A stretch of 56,226 nucleotides of DNA, taken from positions 1 through 56,226 of IMG/VR virus record IMGVR_UViG_3300017742_000008, one strand, 5' to 3'. Source of the stretch: a virus. A model generated the notes under the pieces. It had not been told where the DNA came from. It searched no databases and saw only the letters and a list, made by a program, of their open reading frames with translations. Positions within the stretch are counted from its first letter, which is position 1; each line of letters begins with the position of its first letter. Below, piece after piece: positions 42,582 to 51,212 of the stretch. The position numbers were made by a program, and so were the translations under genes.

Positions 42582-43043
42582 TTATTCAATAAGACCAGTT
42601 TTGTAAACTGTCTTTCCATCTTCTTTCATGGCAGTTAATACTGATTTGCGATTTTCTGCATTAGCTACTGATACATGTACCCAACCTGAATCTGGTATTC
42701 CTGGAGTATAAAATTCTAAAATTAGCTGATCAAAATCAAGGTTTTCTTCTATGAACTTAGCAACTTCATAATTAGAAGTTCCAGGACATTCAATATCTAC
42801 TGCTTCACCTTTACAGTGTTGTGATCTGGAAGAACCGCCGACAGCTTCATTTAATTCTGGTCCACGATATCCTGAATTAATTGTGGTAACACCAAACTTA
42901 TCTCGTACTGGTTGTACTACAGTTTCAAACAAGAGCTTTGCAGCATCTAGATGTTCTGGAGATGGTGTGTTATCAATTCCTTGTCTAAGGGCAGTTTGTG
43001 ATTTGATAAATTCTTGCAATGTAAAGTTTTTTGAAAGTCTCAT
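42582..43043 (-). CDS. Endolysin, peptidase M15 type
   Basis: A 153-residue peptidase M15 protein. The Zn ligands are visible in SSRSQHCKGEAVDIE (His76, Asp83) and GWVHVS (His123). The N-terminal segment FTLQEFIKSQTALRQGIDN and NSGYRGPELNEAVGG are also typical. It would cut peptide cross-links in peptidoglycan (DD- or LD-endo/carboxypeptidase). With the adjacent holin it forms the lysis cassette, driven by a perfect TATAAATA with AGGAG ribosome site. Confidence 0.9.
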   Translation of the reverse strand: MRLSKNFTLQEFIKSQTALRQGIDNTPSPEHLDAAKLLFETVVQPVRDKFGVTTINSGYRGPELNEAVGGSSRSQHCKGEAVDIECPGTSNYEVAKFIEENLDFDQLILEFYTPGIPDSGWVHVSVANAENRKSVLTAMKEDGKTVYKTGLIE

Positions 43044-43058
43044 TATATACTCCTACTT

Positions 43059-43066
43059 TATTTATA
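43059..43066 (-). promoter_or_regulatory. Perfect late promoter for the lysis cassette
   Basis: TATAAATA on the minus strand, 16 nt upstream of the endolysin ATG at 43043, with AGGAG between. It overlaps the stop codon of the upstream gene. Confidence 0.65.
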
Positions 43067-44114
43067 GATCTTGCCAAGTACCTTCTTTTGTGCCGATTAT
43101 TTTGTAATATGGTTTTGATTTATGAATAGCAATGACATCTTTTAACCACTCAGTAACTGATTCAGATTTAGGATGCTCTTTTGCAAACTTCCAATACTTT
43201 TGTAATGGTGAATTTAAGGTATTTTCATCATAAAAAGAATCTGGCTGTTTTGATCTTTGTTCTGCTGTTTTGATAATGGTGTAAACATTGCACCACTCAT
43301 TATTAAGATTTTGTGCTGTGCGTTTTAAATTTTGAATTTCGAGATACGCGTTAAGTTGCTCTTCCTTAAAACGAGATTTAGATTTTTTAAATTCTTGAGA
43401 GTTTAAAATGTATTTTCTAATAGACATTTTTAATGCTCTTGTTGTTTTTACTAAATCTTTCCATGCATCAGTCTGTTCTATTTCTCTAATACTATCACCA
43501 GTATTATCAAATTTCCATTGATTAGTTCTTTGTGCACCAGCGGTGTGATCACTAGTCCTTGCCTGTAGAGCTTCTGTATAAGTTGTTATTGAAGGTTTTT
43601 CAGACTGTTCCGGTTCTGGCGCTTTTACTTCTGTTTCATCAGGTTCATCTTGAGTAGGAGCAACAGATGGCGTAGTGGCGGGTTTTGCTAATTTTTCAAT
43701 GTTGCCATCAGGATCAAGTTCTAAATTTTCTATTTCACAAACATCAGGCTTGTTCTTAAAAAAGTCTGGTAAATCAGGAAAGTCTATATCAAAACTAAAA
43801 TCAGGTAGACTTGGTACCGCTGAATCTACTATACTATCAATCTTGTCGCCAAGCGCACCAAATTTCTCTTTCAAAGCTAATTTAGCTGCTTCAAGTTTTG
43901 GACCTTGACCCATTGATTGAAGTTTTCTTAATTCATCTTGTAAGCTAATTTTTGGAATTTTTGAAGCTACTGCATTTTCGAAATCAGCAAGCGCTTGATC
44001 TGCACTTGCTGCAAGAGCATCTAGTCCAGCTGCTCCGCTGTCTGCTGCTGCTTTGATTGAATCTCCTAAACTAGTAAGAGCTTCAATACCTTTATTTTCT
44101 CCACACTTTGCCAT
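43062..44114 (-). CDS. Putative structural or assembly protein, family not recognised
   Basis: A 350-residue protein with an Ala-rich helical N-terminal half (about 10-120), an acidic, proline-rich linker (about 140-175), and a C-terminal domain with a long charged helix (about 205-285). It has no DS(D/E) motif and no signal peptide or membrane segment. It is in the operon with the C1q-like protein and gp5 hub, overlapping its upstream neighbour by 1 nt. The layout suggests a virion-associated or scaffold-type factor. Confidence 0.6.
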   Translation of the reverse strand: MAKCGENKGIEALTSLGDSIKAAADSGAAGLDALAASADQALADFENAVASKIPKISLQDELRKLQSMGQGPKLEAAKLALKEKFGALGDKIDSIVDSAVPSLPDFSFDIDFPDLPDFFKNKPDVCEIENLELDPDGNIEKLAKPATTPSVAPTQDEPDETEVKAPEPEQSEKPSITTYTEALQARTSDHTAGAQRTNQWKFDNTGDSIREIEQTDAWKDLVKTTRALKMSIRKYILNSQEFKKSKSRFKEEQLNAYLEIQNLKRTAQNLNNEWCNVYTIIKTAEQRSKQPDSFYDENTLNSPLQKYWKFAKEHPKSESVTEWLKDVIAIHKSKPYYKIIGTKEGTWQDL

Positions 44115-44650
44115 TATGCTACTTTCACTATGCTAATATTTCCATTGTCAATGCTAAAAGCCGAAGTATCTACATTTGCTGCTTTTAAACGCAATGTATC
44201 ACCAACACTAATATCAATTAAAACATTTGAAATAGTATAATGATATTCTTCGCCGCTCACTGTACCAGTTGATGTATACCCATATAAGCTTTCATCCTCA
44301 TAAATAGAATCATTCAAATGTAATGGAAAAGCAATTCCATCGTTCACTGAAATGCCAGCGCTTTGAGAACCTGAAATAGTGTAACTAACTGAATAAACAC
44401 CCTTTTGAGTAAATGTAAAAGTATCTGAGTCATACGTTATTCCACGATTGAAACTAGATTGATTTGCGAAAGCAATGGAATCGCCAGTTACGGCAGGGCT
44501 AATACTAGTCGGATTCCAGCACATTGCAAGGGGTTGTTGAGGCGTAGAAATGATTCCACCACTAGTAATGTTTAAAATTTCAGAATCGCCATTAGTATCC
44601 GTAAAGATTACTTCATCACCGGCATTATTAATTTTAGCATCGATAGTCAT
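44114..44650 (-). CDS. C1q-like jelly-roll virion protein
   Basis: The 178-residue product has FTFTQKGVYSVSYTISGSQ (about 78-96) and a C-terminal DNGNISIVKV strand, a pattern typical of C1q/TNF-like jelly-roll domains found in phage tail-surface proteins. Two DS(D/E) motifs occur (GDSEIL, YDSDTF). It lies between gp5 and an unknown gene and is preceded by AGGAG. Its position next to the hub suggests a decoration at the baseplate tip or a fibre accessory, but this is inference. Confidence 0.6.
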   Translation of the reverse strand: MTIDAKINNAGDEVIFTDTNGDSEILNITSGGIISTPQQPLAMCWNPTSISPAVTGDSIAFANQSSFNRGITYDSDTFTFTQKGVYSVSYTISGSQSAGISVNDGIAFPLHLNDSIYEDESLYGYTSTGTVSGEEYHYTISNVLIDISVGDTLRLKAANVDTSAFSIDNGNISIVKVA

Positions 44651-44659
44651 CTATATCTC

Positions 44660-46003
44660 CTAGTTTGGCGGCGTTGTTGTACCAGCACCCAAGCCGGCAG
44701 AATCTGTGTGTGTATGCGATGACAATGCTATACCATTACCAGTTACTTCACCAGTTGAAGTTGTGGTACCAGAAACTGTAGCATTTCCAGTAATATTTGT
44801 ATCTCCTACAATATCTGTAGGATTTTGAATAGTTGTCAGATCAGCTTTTATAGTTTGATTACCACTTACAGAAATTTTCATATCTTTCAAAGAAGATACA
44901 TTCATCTTCTTGCCGCTAAATATAGTTGTTTCACCAGTTGCACTTATTAAAAGATCATCTTTGATGATAAGGTTTTCATTAGCTCCGATAGTTGTGGTTC
45001 TATCACCCTCTACAGATCTAATTTCAGCAACTCCTACCCGCAAATTCTTATTGTTGGTAATATTTGTAGAAACGTCTTGACCTACTTCTAACAAATCATT
45101 AAATTTAATTTTGGTTTGACGATTGCCCAATATCTTTTCGTGTTTATCACCCTCTACTTCGAGAAAGTAATTACCTTTTACTAATTGCTTATAATCGCCT
45201 TCAACAGTCATGTTTACTGAACCTTTGACATATATATTTTCACTGCCAAAAACAACGCTATATTTATCACCAACAATTGTAATAGTTTCATCACCATTAT
45301 CTTGAATTTCCCAATTAGAACCACTAGCATGAAATTGAGAGATTCTATTATTACCGGGTGTATCATCTACCTCAAGGACATGACCACTTTCAGTTTCAGT
45401 TACTTTGTTGAATGGATATACTGGTTCTTTACCTTGCTGAACTTCAGGCATATTCCAAGTTGTTCTTTCATAGAAAGAATCTGCTTCAGGTGGGCCTACA
45501 GTATCTACTTTTGGTGCAATTGCAATTGGTATATTTAGCTGTCTTAGTTCATCCTTAAGTTGATATGAAATATGCTTTTTGTATTCTTCACGTCTTGCTG
45601 AATGCGGTGTATCTACTTGATCATCACCATATCGTACAGGATGAATATTCTCAGGATCATTAAAACCTTTTTCAAAGTTTGGTATGTATGGTCTAGATGG
45701 AAGTGTACCCATAACAAAAGGCTTTTGCATGCTTTCTGCATCAAGAAAATATCCAAACACCCAAGAGCCTTGAACAATACCAGTAGCTGATTGACCTACA
45801 CCACCTAAACTTGCAGATGTTATTGGCATCATGACCATAGACCATGGCAAACTTTCTGTAGGAATTAAGGTTTTGTCATCAGAATGCAAACCATATATGC
45901 GCACTTTAACACGACCCATTTCTTCAGGATCATTTCTATCTTCTACTACGCCTACAAACCAATAAAATTGGCCATGACCTACATCGCCTTTATCGCCTAT
46001 CAT
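44660..46003 (-). CDS. gp5: Baseplate central spike gp5, without lysozyme domain
   Basis: The N-terminus FYWFVGVVEDRNDPEEMGRV, followed by KVRIYGLHSDDK, is the OB-fold domain of gp5/VgrG spikes. The C-terminal half (about 235-420) has short repeats (VEGDYKQLVKGNYFLEVEGD-type) forming the triple beta-helix needle, ending in SSHTHTDSAG. In T4 a lysozyme domain lies between these parts; here only about 100 linker residues are present, without a lysozyme-like catalytic pattern. Hence wall digestion during entry must be done by another protein. No DS(D/E) motif. Confidence 0.88.
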   Translation of the reverse strand: MIGDKGDVGHGQFYWFVGVVEDRNDPEEMGRVKVRIYGLHSDDKTLIPTESLPWSMVMMPITSASLGGVGQSATGIVQGSWVFGYFLDAESMQKPFVMGTLPSRPYIPNFEKGFNDPENIHPVRYGDDQVDTPHSARREEYKKHISYQLKDELRQLNIPIAIAPKVDTVGPPEADSFYERTTWNMPEVQQGKEPVYPFNKVTETESGHVLEVDDTPGNNRISQFHASGSNWEIQDNGDETITIVGDKYSVVFGSENIYVKGSVNMTVEGDYKQLVKGNYFLEVEGDKHEKILGNRQTKIKFNDLLEVGQDVSTNITNNKNLRVGVAEIRSVEGDRTTTIGANENLIIKDDLLISATGETTIFSGKKMNVSSLKDMKISVSGNQTIKADLTTIQNPTDIVGDTNITGNATVSGTTTSTGEVTGNGIALSSHTHTDSAGLGAGTTTPPN

Positions 46004-47187
46004 TATAAGCCATCCTTTACTAGATCAAGAGAAGTCATAAATTGCTTATCTTTAAAAGTATCTCTTTTACCAACTACAAAATATTTCCCACTCCATACTT
46101 TATCAAGATTTCCTTGTTTGTTTTCAGGAGCTGGTTCAGGAATTTTAATACTCAGCACTTGACCAATATCGATATCTTGATTTCCGTGAATATTAATAGA
46201 AATAGCTTGGTTATAACCATTTACTGAACTTCTTTTGATTTGTGATATATCAATATCAGCATTATCAGTATTTACGCGAATAATTCCAGGCTTATACTCG
46301 TTGTATGGATAAAAGTAACCTTCATTTAGATACGAATCTTTTTCGTGATTCTTATAATAATCATAGTCTATAATTTCAGTATTTTTATTTTCAATATCAA
46401 TATTGTAGTTTCTGCCAAAAAGATACCCATCTCTCAAAGCTCTAGTAATGTCAAATGTTTCTTTGTAATCTATTGATAAAATAGTTTTCATATCCTTAGC
46501 GGTATCCGGCATATCATTTGCTGAATTTTGCTTTCTTTGTATTGATTGATTGAGTGTAAAAGTATCTGCTGGTTTGTCTTTATATAGATCAATAGATCTT
46601 TCAATTGGCATAAAATTATAAAGACCTTTACTATCTTGATAAAATCTAAATCTTACATCTTTATGTTCATCACGAGCTTTTGATGCCAGCCATTTTAAAG
46701 CTTTGATAGGACTCCAATTAGGTATAACAATATTTTTGTTACCTAAGGAACCATCAAAAATGCCAAATTTCTCTGTAGTAGTTTCTTTAAATATTTTCAA
46801 AGCAATTTCTCCATAAGTTCCAGAGTATGACTTTGATATTTTTGCAAACTGAGATATAAAAGCAAGTTCAGAAATTGCTTCTAAGATATACGCTCTTTGA
46901 GTTGTTAAATTTTGAATTGCAGAAACTTTTGTTACTACGAGTTTATAATTTCTTTTTGTGCCATTGATTGTTATTTGCGTATCAATAGGTAATCCACCTT
47001 GTACAGGCATTTTACCCAAAAGATTCACTGCATCGATGATTACGAAACGCATCACATTAGTAGAATCCATAACACTAGCAAATACGTTTATTTCGTTTAC
47101 TAAACCTGTAATATCTGTTGAATTGTCATCAGTGCCAAGTTTTACGTATTCGAGCTTAAAACTCCCTGGTAGAGTTTGTTTAGCCAT
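46003..47187 (-). CDS. gp27: Baseplate hub protein gp27
   Basis: A 394-residue hub protein (T4 gp27 has 391). The segment LVNEINVFASVMDSTNVMRF (about 27-46) and the KALKWLASKARDE segment match the gp27/gpD-type hub fold that binds gp5. Start taken at ATG 47187 rather than the in-frame TTG at 47190. It overlaps the gp53 stop by 8 nt and gp5 by 1 nt. The C-terminal VWSGKYFVVGKRDTF is typical of the family. No DS(D/E) motif. Confidence 0.85.
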   Translation of the reverse strand: MAKQTLPGSFKLEYVKLGTDDNSTDITGLVNEINVFASVMDSTNVMRFVIIDAVNLLGKMPVQGGLPIDTQITINGTKRNYKLVVTKVSAIQNLTTQRAYILEAISELAFISQFAKISKSYSGTYGEIALKIFKETTTEKFGIFDGSLGNKNIVIPNWSPIKALKWLASKARDEHKDVRFRFYQDSKGLYNFMPIERSIDLYKDKPADTFTLNQSIQRKQNSANDMPDTAKDMKTILSIDYKETFDITRALRDGYLFGRNYNIDIENKNTEIIDYDYYKNHEKDSYLNEGYFYPYNEYKPGIIRVNTDNADIDISQIKRSSVNGYNQAISINIHGNQDIDIGQVLSIKIPEPAPENKQGNLDKVWSGKYFVVGKRDTFKDKQFMTSLDLVKDGL

Positions 47188-47884
47188 CAATTAAACCTTC
47201 TAATTCATTTTTTACTTTATTCAAAATAGTTCGCTTTGGAAGAACGATCTTTCTTTTAAGATCGTTTTGTTCAATTTCCCATTGTTCAATAGAAACAGGA
47301 GTAAGAGTTTCTGTACCTTTAGAACCGCCCCATGCATCTTCAGTAGAAATATTCGTATCAATCGAATAATCAAAAATAGTATTTGAATCGATAGCACCAT
47401 AAGTAGAAAGATTTGCTTTAGCTCTTAAAAGCTTTGGCTGTTTTCTCACACCAGTTCCAGTGACAAAACCTCTATATGTAAGGTTTCCAAAGTTATCACT
47501 ATCTGATAATCCTTTAAATTGTACAAATTCAGTTACTTGAATTCTTGTTAACGTAACATTAGTTCCTGTATCGCTATCATACTGAACTTTATATTTTTGA
47601 TAGATGTATTCTTCAAATTGGCTACTTGTTTTTGGCCATTGTTCATAAATATTTACAATTTCATTTGCAAGCATAATGCCCCAATGCATATTGACGTCAT
47701 CATAAGTAAGTTTAGCCAAAGATTCAGGCGTATCACCATCTCTTACTTCATAAAACTCAAAGTTGCTAGCATTTTCTAAAACTTTTTCGCGAAATTTAGG
47801 ACGTATAGAAAGGTCAGTCATCACGCGACGAACATTATCTGGAAATTGATATTGGATTCTTCTAAAATCTTCAAAATATGCCAT
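47180..47884 (-). CDS. gp53: Baseplate wedge protein gp53
   Basis: The segment FYEVRDGDTPESLAKLTYDD, then VNMHWGIMLANEIVNIYEQW and PKTSSQFEEYIYQKY, is the LysM-like region that defines gp53 (T4: RPEELANAIYGNPQLYWVLLM). It holds the gp6-gp25 wedge together. The length is 234 against 196 in T4. Two DS(D/E) motifs (QYDSDTG and LSDSDNF) lie just after the conserved block, in a stretch that T4 lacks. AAGGAATAAAT precedes the ATG, close to a late promoter form but with one mismatch and 3-nt spacing. Confidence 0.85.
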   Translation of the reverse strand: MAYFEDFRRIQYQFPDNVRRVMTDLSIRPKFREKVLENASNFEFYEVRDGDTPESLAKLTYDDVNMHWGIMLANEIVNIYEQWPKTSSQFEEYIYQKYKVQYDSDTGTNVTLTRIQVTEFVQFKGLSDSDNFGNLTYRGFVTGTGVRKQPKLLRAKANLSTYGAIDSNTIFDYSIDTNISTEDAWGGSKGTETLTPVSIEQWEIEQNDLKRKIVLPKRTILNKVKNELEGLIDG

Positions 47885-47890
47885 TATGAT

Positions 47891-49000
47891 TTATTCCTTG
47901 CCATCTTTTTCATCTTGACCGACTGCAGTAAAAAAGTCTTTTGCTTTTTTGTAAAAGTCGTTATTACCTGAAAGAGTGTCGCGATATCTTGGAGTAATTT
48001 CTACATATCCTAATTCTAGACCTACATTAATAGGAGAACCATCTGCGTGCAATTGCTGATTTGCTCCATCATTATAGCTAATATTCACACTTTGCAAGAA
48101 ACATGCGGCTGGCTGATCAAAAAATTCTAGTTTAGTACCTTGTTTATAATAATCGATTTGCCATTGAACTGGAATTTCTAAAAAATTAGCTCCGCCTGGA
48201 TCATTAGTTCTGCCTGGTAAAGAATAAAAGATAAACGCGTCACAAACTTCTTTAATTCTTTTTGATTCACTTGGGCTTCTTGCAACAAGATTAAACTTAT
48301 AGCTAAATGTTCTATGTTGAACACCATTAAAAATTTGATATGAAAAAGGATTTAAAACAGCGCCAGTTTCTTTTGCTGATACGTTTTGTACCAATTGCGA
48401 GTTTCTTGCCAAATCAGATATTACAGCGGAAGCAATATCAACACCATTTTCTTTAGCAAATCCTAAAAGACTATCAGCGCTTTTTTGACCTATCTGATTT
48501 GCAATTTCACTTTGAATTGCACCCATATTTGCTTGATTATAATCTACCTGAACTTGTGATTGAAGATTTTCAGGCAAGTATAAAGATATTGAACCTTGCG
48601 GAAAAGCATTATCTTTATCAGTTGTTACACCTGAAGAAAGAAGGAAATCACCAATTTGAATTTTTCCTTTTACTACTTTACCAAGTGAACCAATAGCAGC
48701 GCTGAAACTGTCTTGTTTAAAGATGTCGTTGATAGCATCTAAAGAATTTTTTGCTTCATCTCCGATACTAGTAATTGAACCACCAATTTGATCTGATATT
48801 TGTGAAAAGAAACCTTTGCCTACGTTTGATTTGTTTTTACCATTACTCTTATTGTACTTAAATCCAGCCTGATTCTGGTGCACCTTCGTGCTACCATAAT
48901 TTACTTTTTGAGGCCGAAAAGTAATATAATGTGGATCTTCATCACCACCTAGGGTTTCTGGGAAACGTATTACATTATAAAACAGTGGATTGTTCATCAT
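47891..49000 (-). CDS. gp48: Baseplate tail-tube cap gp48
   Basis: A 369-residue protein (T4 gp48 has 364). The segment RTFSYKFNLVARSPSESKRI, followed by a FIFYSLPG segment, matches T4 gp48 (KVFTWDLTPRSTEDLMAI), and the C-terminal GLELGYVEITPRYRDTL matches FTLEITMREIITLNRASL. gp48 caps the hub and starts the tail tube with gp54. Two adjacent ATG codons are possible; the first is 11 nt from TAAGG. It lies at the head of an operon gp48-gp53-gp27-gp5 with a perfect late promoter upstream. Confidence 0.75.
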   Translation of the reverse strand: MMNNPLFYNVIRFPETLGGDEDPHYITFRPQKVNYGSTKVHQNQAGFKYNKSNGKNKSNVGKGFFSQISDQIGGSITSIGDEAKNSLDAINDIFKQDSFSAAIGSLGKVVKGKIQIGDFLLSSGVTTDKDNAFPQGSISLYLPENLQSQVQVDYNQANMGAIQSEIANQIGQKSADSLLGFAKENGVDIASAVISDLARNSQLVQNVSAKETGAVLNPFSYQIFNGVQHRTFSYKFNLVARSPSESKRIKEVCDAFIFYSLPGRTNDPGGANFLEIPVQWQIDYYKQGTKLEFFDQPAACFLQSVNISYNDGANQQLHADGSPINVGLELGYVEITPRYRDTLSGNNDFYKKAKDFFTAVGQDEKDGKE

Positions 49001-49003
49001 TGG

Positions 49004-49034
49004 ATTAAATACCTTAGTTGTTAAGGTATTTATA
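49004..49034. promoter_or_regulatory. Inverted repeat with divergent late promoters and paired ribosome sites
   Basis: An 11-bp stem (49006-49016 and 49022-49032, 5-nt loop) lies between gp48 (minus) and gp4 (plus). A perfect minus-strand TATAAATA sits at 49027-49034, and a weaker plus-strand ATTAAATA at 49004-49011. Each arm supplies the TAAGG ribosome site for the gene on its own side. Confidence 0.6.
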
Positions 49035-49598
49035 TTGGCTACGTATAAAGGAAAATTTACAAAACTAAAAAACCCTTCAAAGTATGTTGGTGATGCGTCT
49101 AAGATTGTGTACCGATCTCTTTGGGAACGTAATGTTATGAGATGGTGTGATCAAAGCGATACAGTTGCTGAATGGGCAAGTGAAGAAATTGCTATACCAT
49201 ACATACACCCTGTAACCTTAAAAAGAGCAAGGTATTTTCCTGATTTTTATATCAAAATGACAGATGGTAGAATTATTGTTGTTGAAGTAAAACCAGCAAA
49301 AGAAACTAAGCCACCTATTCCTCCTAAAAAAGGATCTTCAAAAAGATATATTCAAGAACAATCTACTTATGTAATAAATGCTGAAAAATGGGCTAATGCT
49401 GAATTAGCTTGTAGAAAAAATAACATCGGTTTTGAGGTTTGGACTGAAGATACTTTAAAGAAAATGGGTATTTTGAATTGGGAAGCTGATAAAACTGTTT
49501 TAGCGGCTGAAAGACGTTCTATGTCAAAATCTAAACATTCTTTAAAACCTATTGGTAGAACGAAACCAAAAGTTGGACCGCCTAAAAGAAGATCTTAA
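49035..49598 (+). CDS. gp4: Head completion protein gp4, TTG start
   Basis: The product matches T4 gp4 throughout: YKGKF-KNPSKYVGD, IVYRSLWERNVMRWCD, VAEWASEEIAIPYIHPVT, RYFPDFYIKMTDGRIIVVEV, KPKKET-type KPAKETKPPIPPKK, and TEDTLKKMGI. It stabilises the filled head before tail joining. The TTG at 49035 gives M-A-T-Y-K-G, in line with the T4 start (MAYSGKY), and has TAAGG 8 nt upstream. An in-frame ATG at 48990 would add 15 residues and overlap gp48. At 187 residues it exceeds T4 gp4 (150) by a basic C-terminal tail. It is the only plus-strand gene within 11 kb. Confidence 0.9.
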   Translation: MATYKGKFTKLKNPSKYVGDASKIVYRSLWERNVMRWCDQSDTVAEWASEEIAIPYIHPVTLKRARYFPDFYIKMTDGRIIVVEVKPAKETKPPIPPKKGSSKRYIQEQSTYVINAEKWANAELACRKNNIGFEVWTEDTLKKMGILNWEADKTVLAAERRSMSKSKHSLKPIGRTKPKVGPPKRRS

Positions 49599-51025
49599 TT
49601 GCTGTACTCATCAGATGCGCCTGGTTTAGTTCCACCGCCTCCAAAGTTAGTATTCGAATATTGTCTATTGTCAATTTGAGCACTTGCTGACATCGCCATT
49701 ATAGCTTCATTATTTCCAGCAGCTCTTGCTGCAGCAAAATCTTCTTTCATCACTTGTCTTTGTTTTTCACTGCGATATAACTCATCAATCTTTTTATTAT
49801 AGTCTTTTTGCAAGCGATCGAAATCGTATCTTTCGTTTAAATTAGAATCTCTTTTTAGTTTATCTTCTTCTTGTCTTTTTCTAAGTTTATCGCCAAAAAG
49901 ACCATCTTCTTTAATTCTTGCAAGATCTTCTTTTAAAAATTTATCATAAATAGTGTAACCAATACCAGCAACAGCAATTGCTCCTAAAAATGCAGGATTT
50001 AAGAGAACTGGAATTAAAGCACTAGCTAACATTTTTGGACCAACTGCTGCCATAGCCACAGCTCTTGCTAGTTTACTTACATTAGCAGCTTTTACGAATT
50101 GACCAGTAGTTTTGGACTGAAATCTTTTTGTTGTTGGATTGTAACGAACTTTATCTTTTCCAGTACCCGTAGGAACAGCTCCAGATGCCGCTCCAGCAGC
50201 TACATCACCAGCAGTCATGGCAGCCATACTAGCACTTCGAGCTGCAAGAGATTTTGTAGCGATCATACTTGCAAGTTTAAACGGTGCTAAGACCAAACTT
50301 CTAATAGTGCTGCTGAACACGGCACCTAAGGCAATTGTTGTTAGACCTGCTTTAACACTACCAAAAAGAGTATCAGTAATTAAAGTTTTTAATCCACCAA
50401 GAAAACCTTCATCTTCAAAAGATTTAGCAATTGATATGATTTTATTTCTGAATTTATCATATGAAGCAGCAAGCTTTTTAATTGTATCATCTTCTAATCC
50501 AAGAAAACCTTTAGCAACATTTAAAATACCAGAAATAATTTTTTGATCTAAAGCAGCTCCAGGTCCAAAAAGCTTTTCGAAGTCTTGAAATCCTCTTACA
50601 AACTTTTTAAAAGCAAAAATTCCACCAAGTATAAGAGTGCCAGTTTTTAAGACATCAAAAATAGTTTCAGCGCCTTTTTGAACGCCTCTTCCAACAGAAG
50701 ATACTGCATTTTTTACAGGATCAGTTAATTTTTTTACAAATTGTCTAAAATCGCCAGGTGTTCCAAAATAATCGTCAAAAGTATTTCTAAAACCATCAAC
50801 AAACCCAGTTTTAAGTTTTGTAAAAGATTCTGCTAGAGTGGCTCTTTGCCTTTGCTGAATAGTTGCATTTTTATCAGCTTGCTCGTCAAGCTTGTTAACA
50901 ATATCATCACTATTACGGCCGGTTATAGCTTGTGTTAATTCCTTTACCACAGAATTTGCTTTATCTGCTTTCTTGCCATTGTCTACAAGAGATTGTTTTA
51001 TATCTTCAAATACTGCTTCAGCCAT
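49595..51025 (-). CDS. Tail tape measure / hub protein (gp29 candidate)
   Basis: A 476-residue protein, mainly helical, with several hydrophobic segments (about 122-140, 218-245 and 327-357) separated by amphipathic helices. A Gly-rich C-terminus ends NFGGGGTKPGASDEY. Hydrophobic segments and helical repeats are typical of tape-measure proteins, and T4 gp29 (590 residues) has a similar profile. Its position after gp26/gp51-like genes and before gp48 supports this. No sequence motif is decisive. The ATG overlaps the gp51-like stop. It has no DS(D/E) motif, in keeping with an internal protein. Confidence 0.6.
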   Translation of the reverse strand: MAEAVFEDIKQSLVDNGKKADKANSVVKELTQAITGRNSDDIVNKLDEQADKNATIQQRQRATLAESFTKLKTGFVDGFRNTFDDYFGTPGDFRQFVKKLTDPVKNAVSSVGRGVQKGAETIFDVLKTGTLILGGIFAFKKFVRGFQDFEKLFGPGAALDQKIISGILNVAKGFLGLEDDTIKKLAASYDKFRNKIISIAKSFEDEGFLGGLKTLITDTLFGSVKAGLTTIALGAVFSSTIRSLVLAPFKLASMIATKSLAARSASMAAMTAGDVAAGAASGAVPTGTGKDKVRYNPTTKRFQSKTTGQFVKAANVSKLARAVAMAAVGPKMLASALIPVLLNPAFLGAIAVAGIGYTIYDKFLKEDLARIKEDGLFGDKLRKRQEEDKLKRDSNLNERYDFDRLQKDYNKKIDELYRSEKQRQVMKEDFAAARAAGNNEAIMAMSASAQIDNRQYSNTNFGGGGTKPGASDEYSN

Positions 51026-51212
51026 ATTTCTTGCTCTCAGATTCTAATCTTTGGTTCTCTTCATCAATGTGATTCTTTAACATTGCTGAGTAAATATCCC
51101 TTTCCCATGGATACATATTTTCGATTTCATCAACACTCCATCCGTGGTGTTGTTTCATAGCAAAGATAAGTCTATAATAGGACGTCAAATCAATATGAGA
51201 AAGGGCGATTAA
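51018..51212 (-). CDS. gp51-like hub-assembly segment, in -1 frame after gp26
   Basis: This frame gives LIALSHIDLTSYYRLIFAMK, HHGWSVDEIENMYPWERDI and a short charged tail (64 residues). The pattern YYRLIFAM---HGWS--EIE-M-PWER-IY is one I associate with the small baseplate-hub assembly proteins annotated gp51 in marine T4-like phages. The conserved part begins before the first ATG (residue 18), and no ribosome site precedes either that ATG or the TTG at residue 8. It is therefore probably made as an extension of gp26 by -1 frameshift, or by reinitiation. It overlaps the next gene by 8 nt. Confidence 0.65.
   Translation of the reverse strand, partial: LIALSHIDLTSYYRLIFAMKQHHGWSVDEIENMYPWERDIYSAMLKNHIDEENQRLESESKKYG

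Larger units (their letters stand above)
13741..47590. repeat. Dispersed Asp-Ser-(Asp/Glu) coding motif in virion genes
   Basis: About 140 DS(D/E) tripeptides by hand count occur in sixteen structural proteins in this interval, on both strands. Highest densities are in the genes at 35490 (21), 37452 (20), 29009 (about 26), 14919 (17) and 27605 (9). gp6, gp25, gp5, gp27, gp48, the holin, both lysins and the enzyme cassette have none. The repeated unit is a peptide rather than a DNA sequence, as serine codons vary. Confidence 0.75.

Noticed and set aside
42111-43043. SAR or spanin genes in the lysis cassette
   Set aside because: No lipoprotein signal or signal-anchor helix was found in the small genes next to the holin and endolysin.
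13741-47590. DS(D/E) as the Bacteroidetes O-glycosylation motif D(S/T)(A/I/L/V/M/T)
   Set aside because: The third residue here is Asp or Glu, which does not fit that motif.
48990-49034. ATG start of gp4 at 48990
   Set aside because: It adds 15 residues not matching gp4 and overlaps gp48; TTG 49035 matches the T4 N-terminus and has TAAGG upstream.
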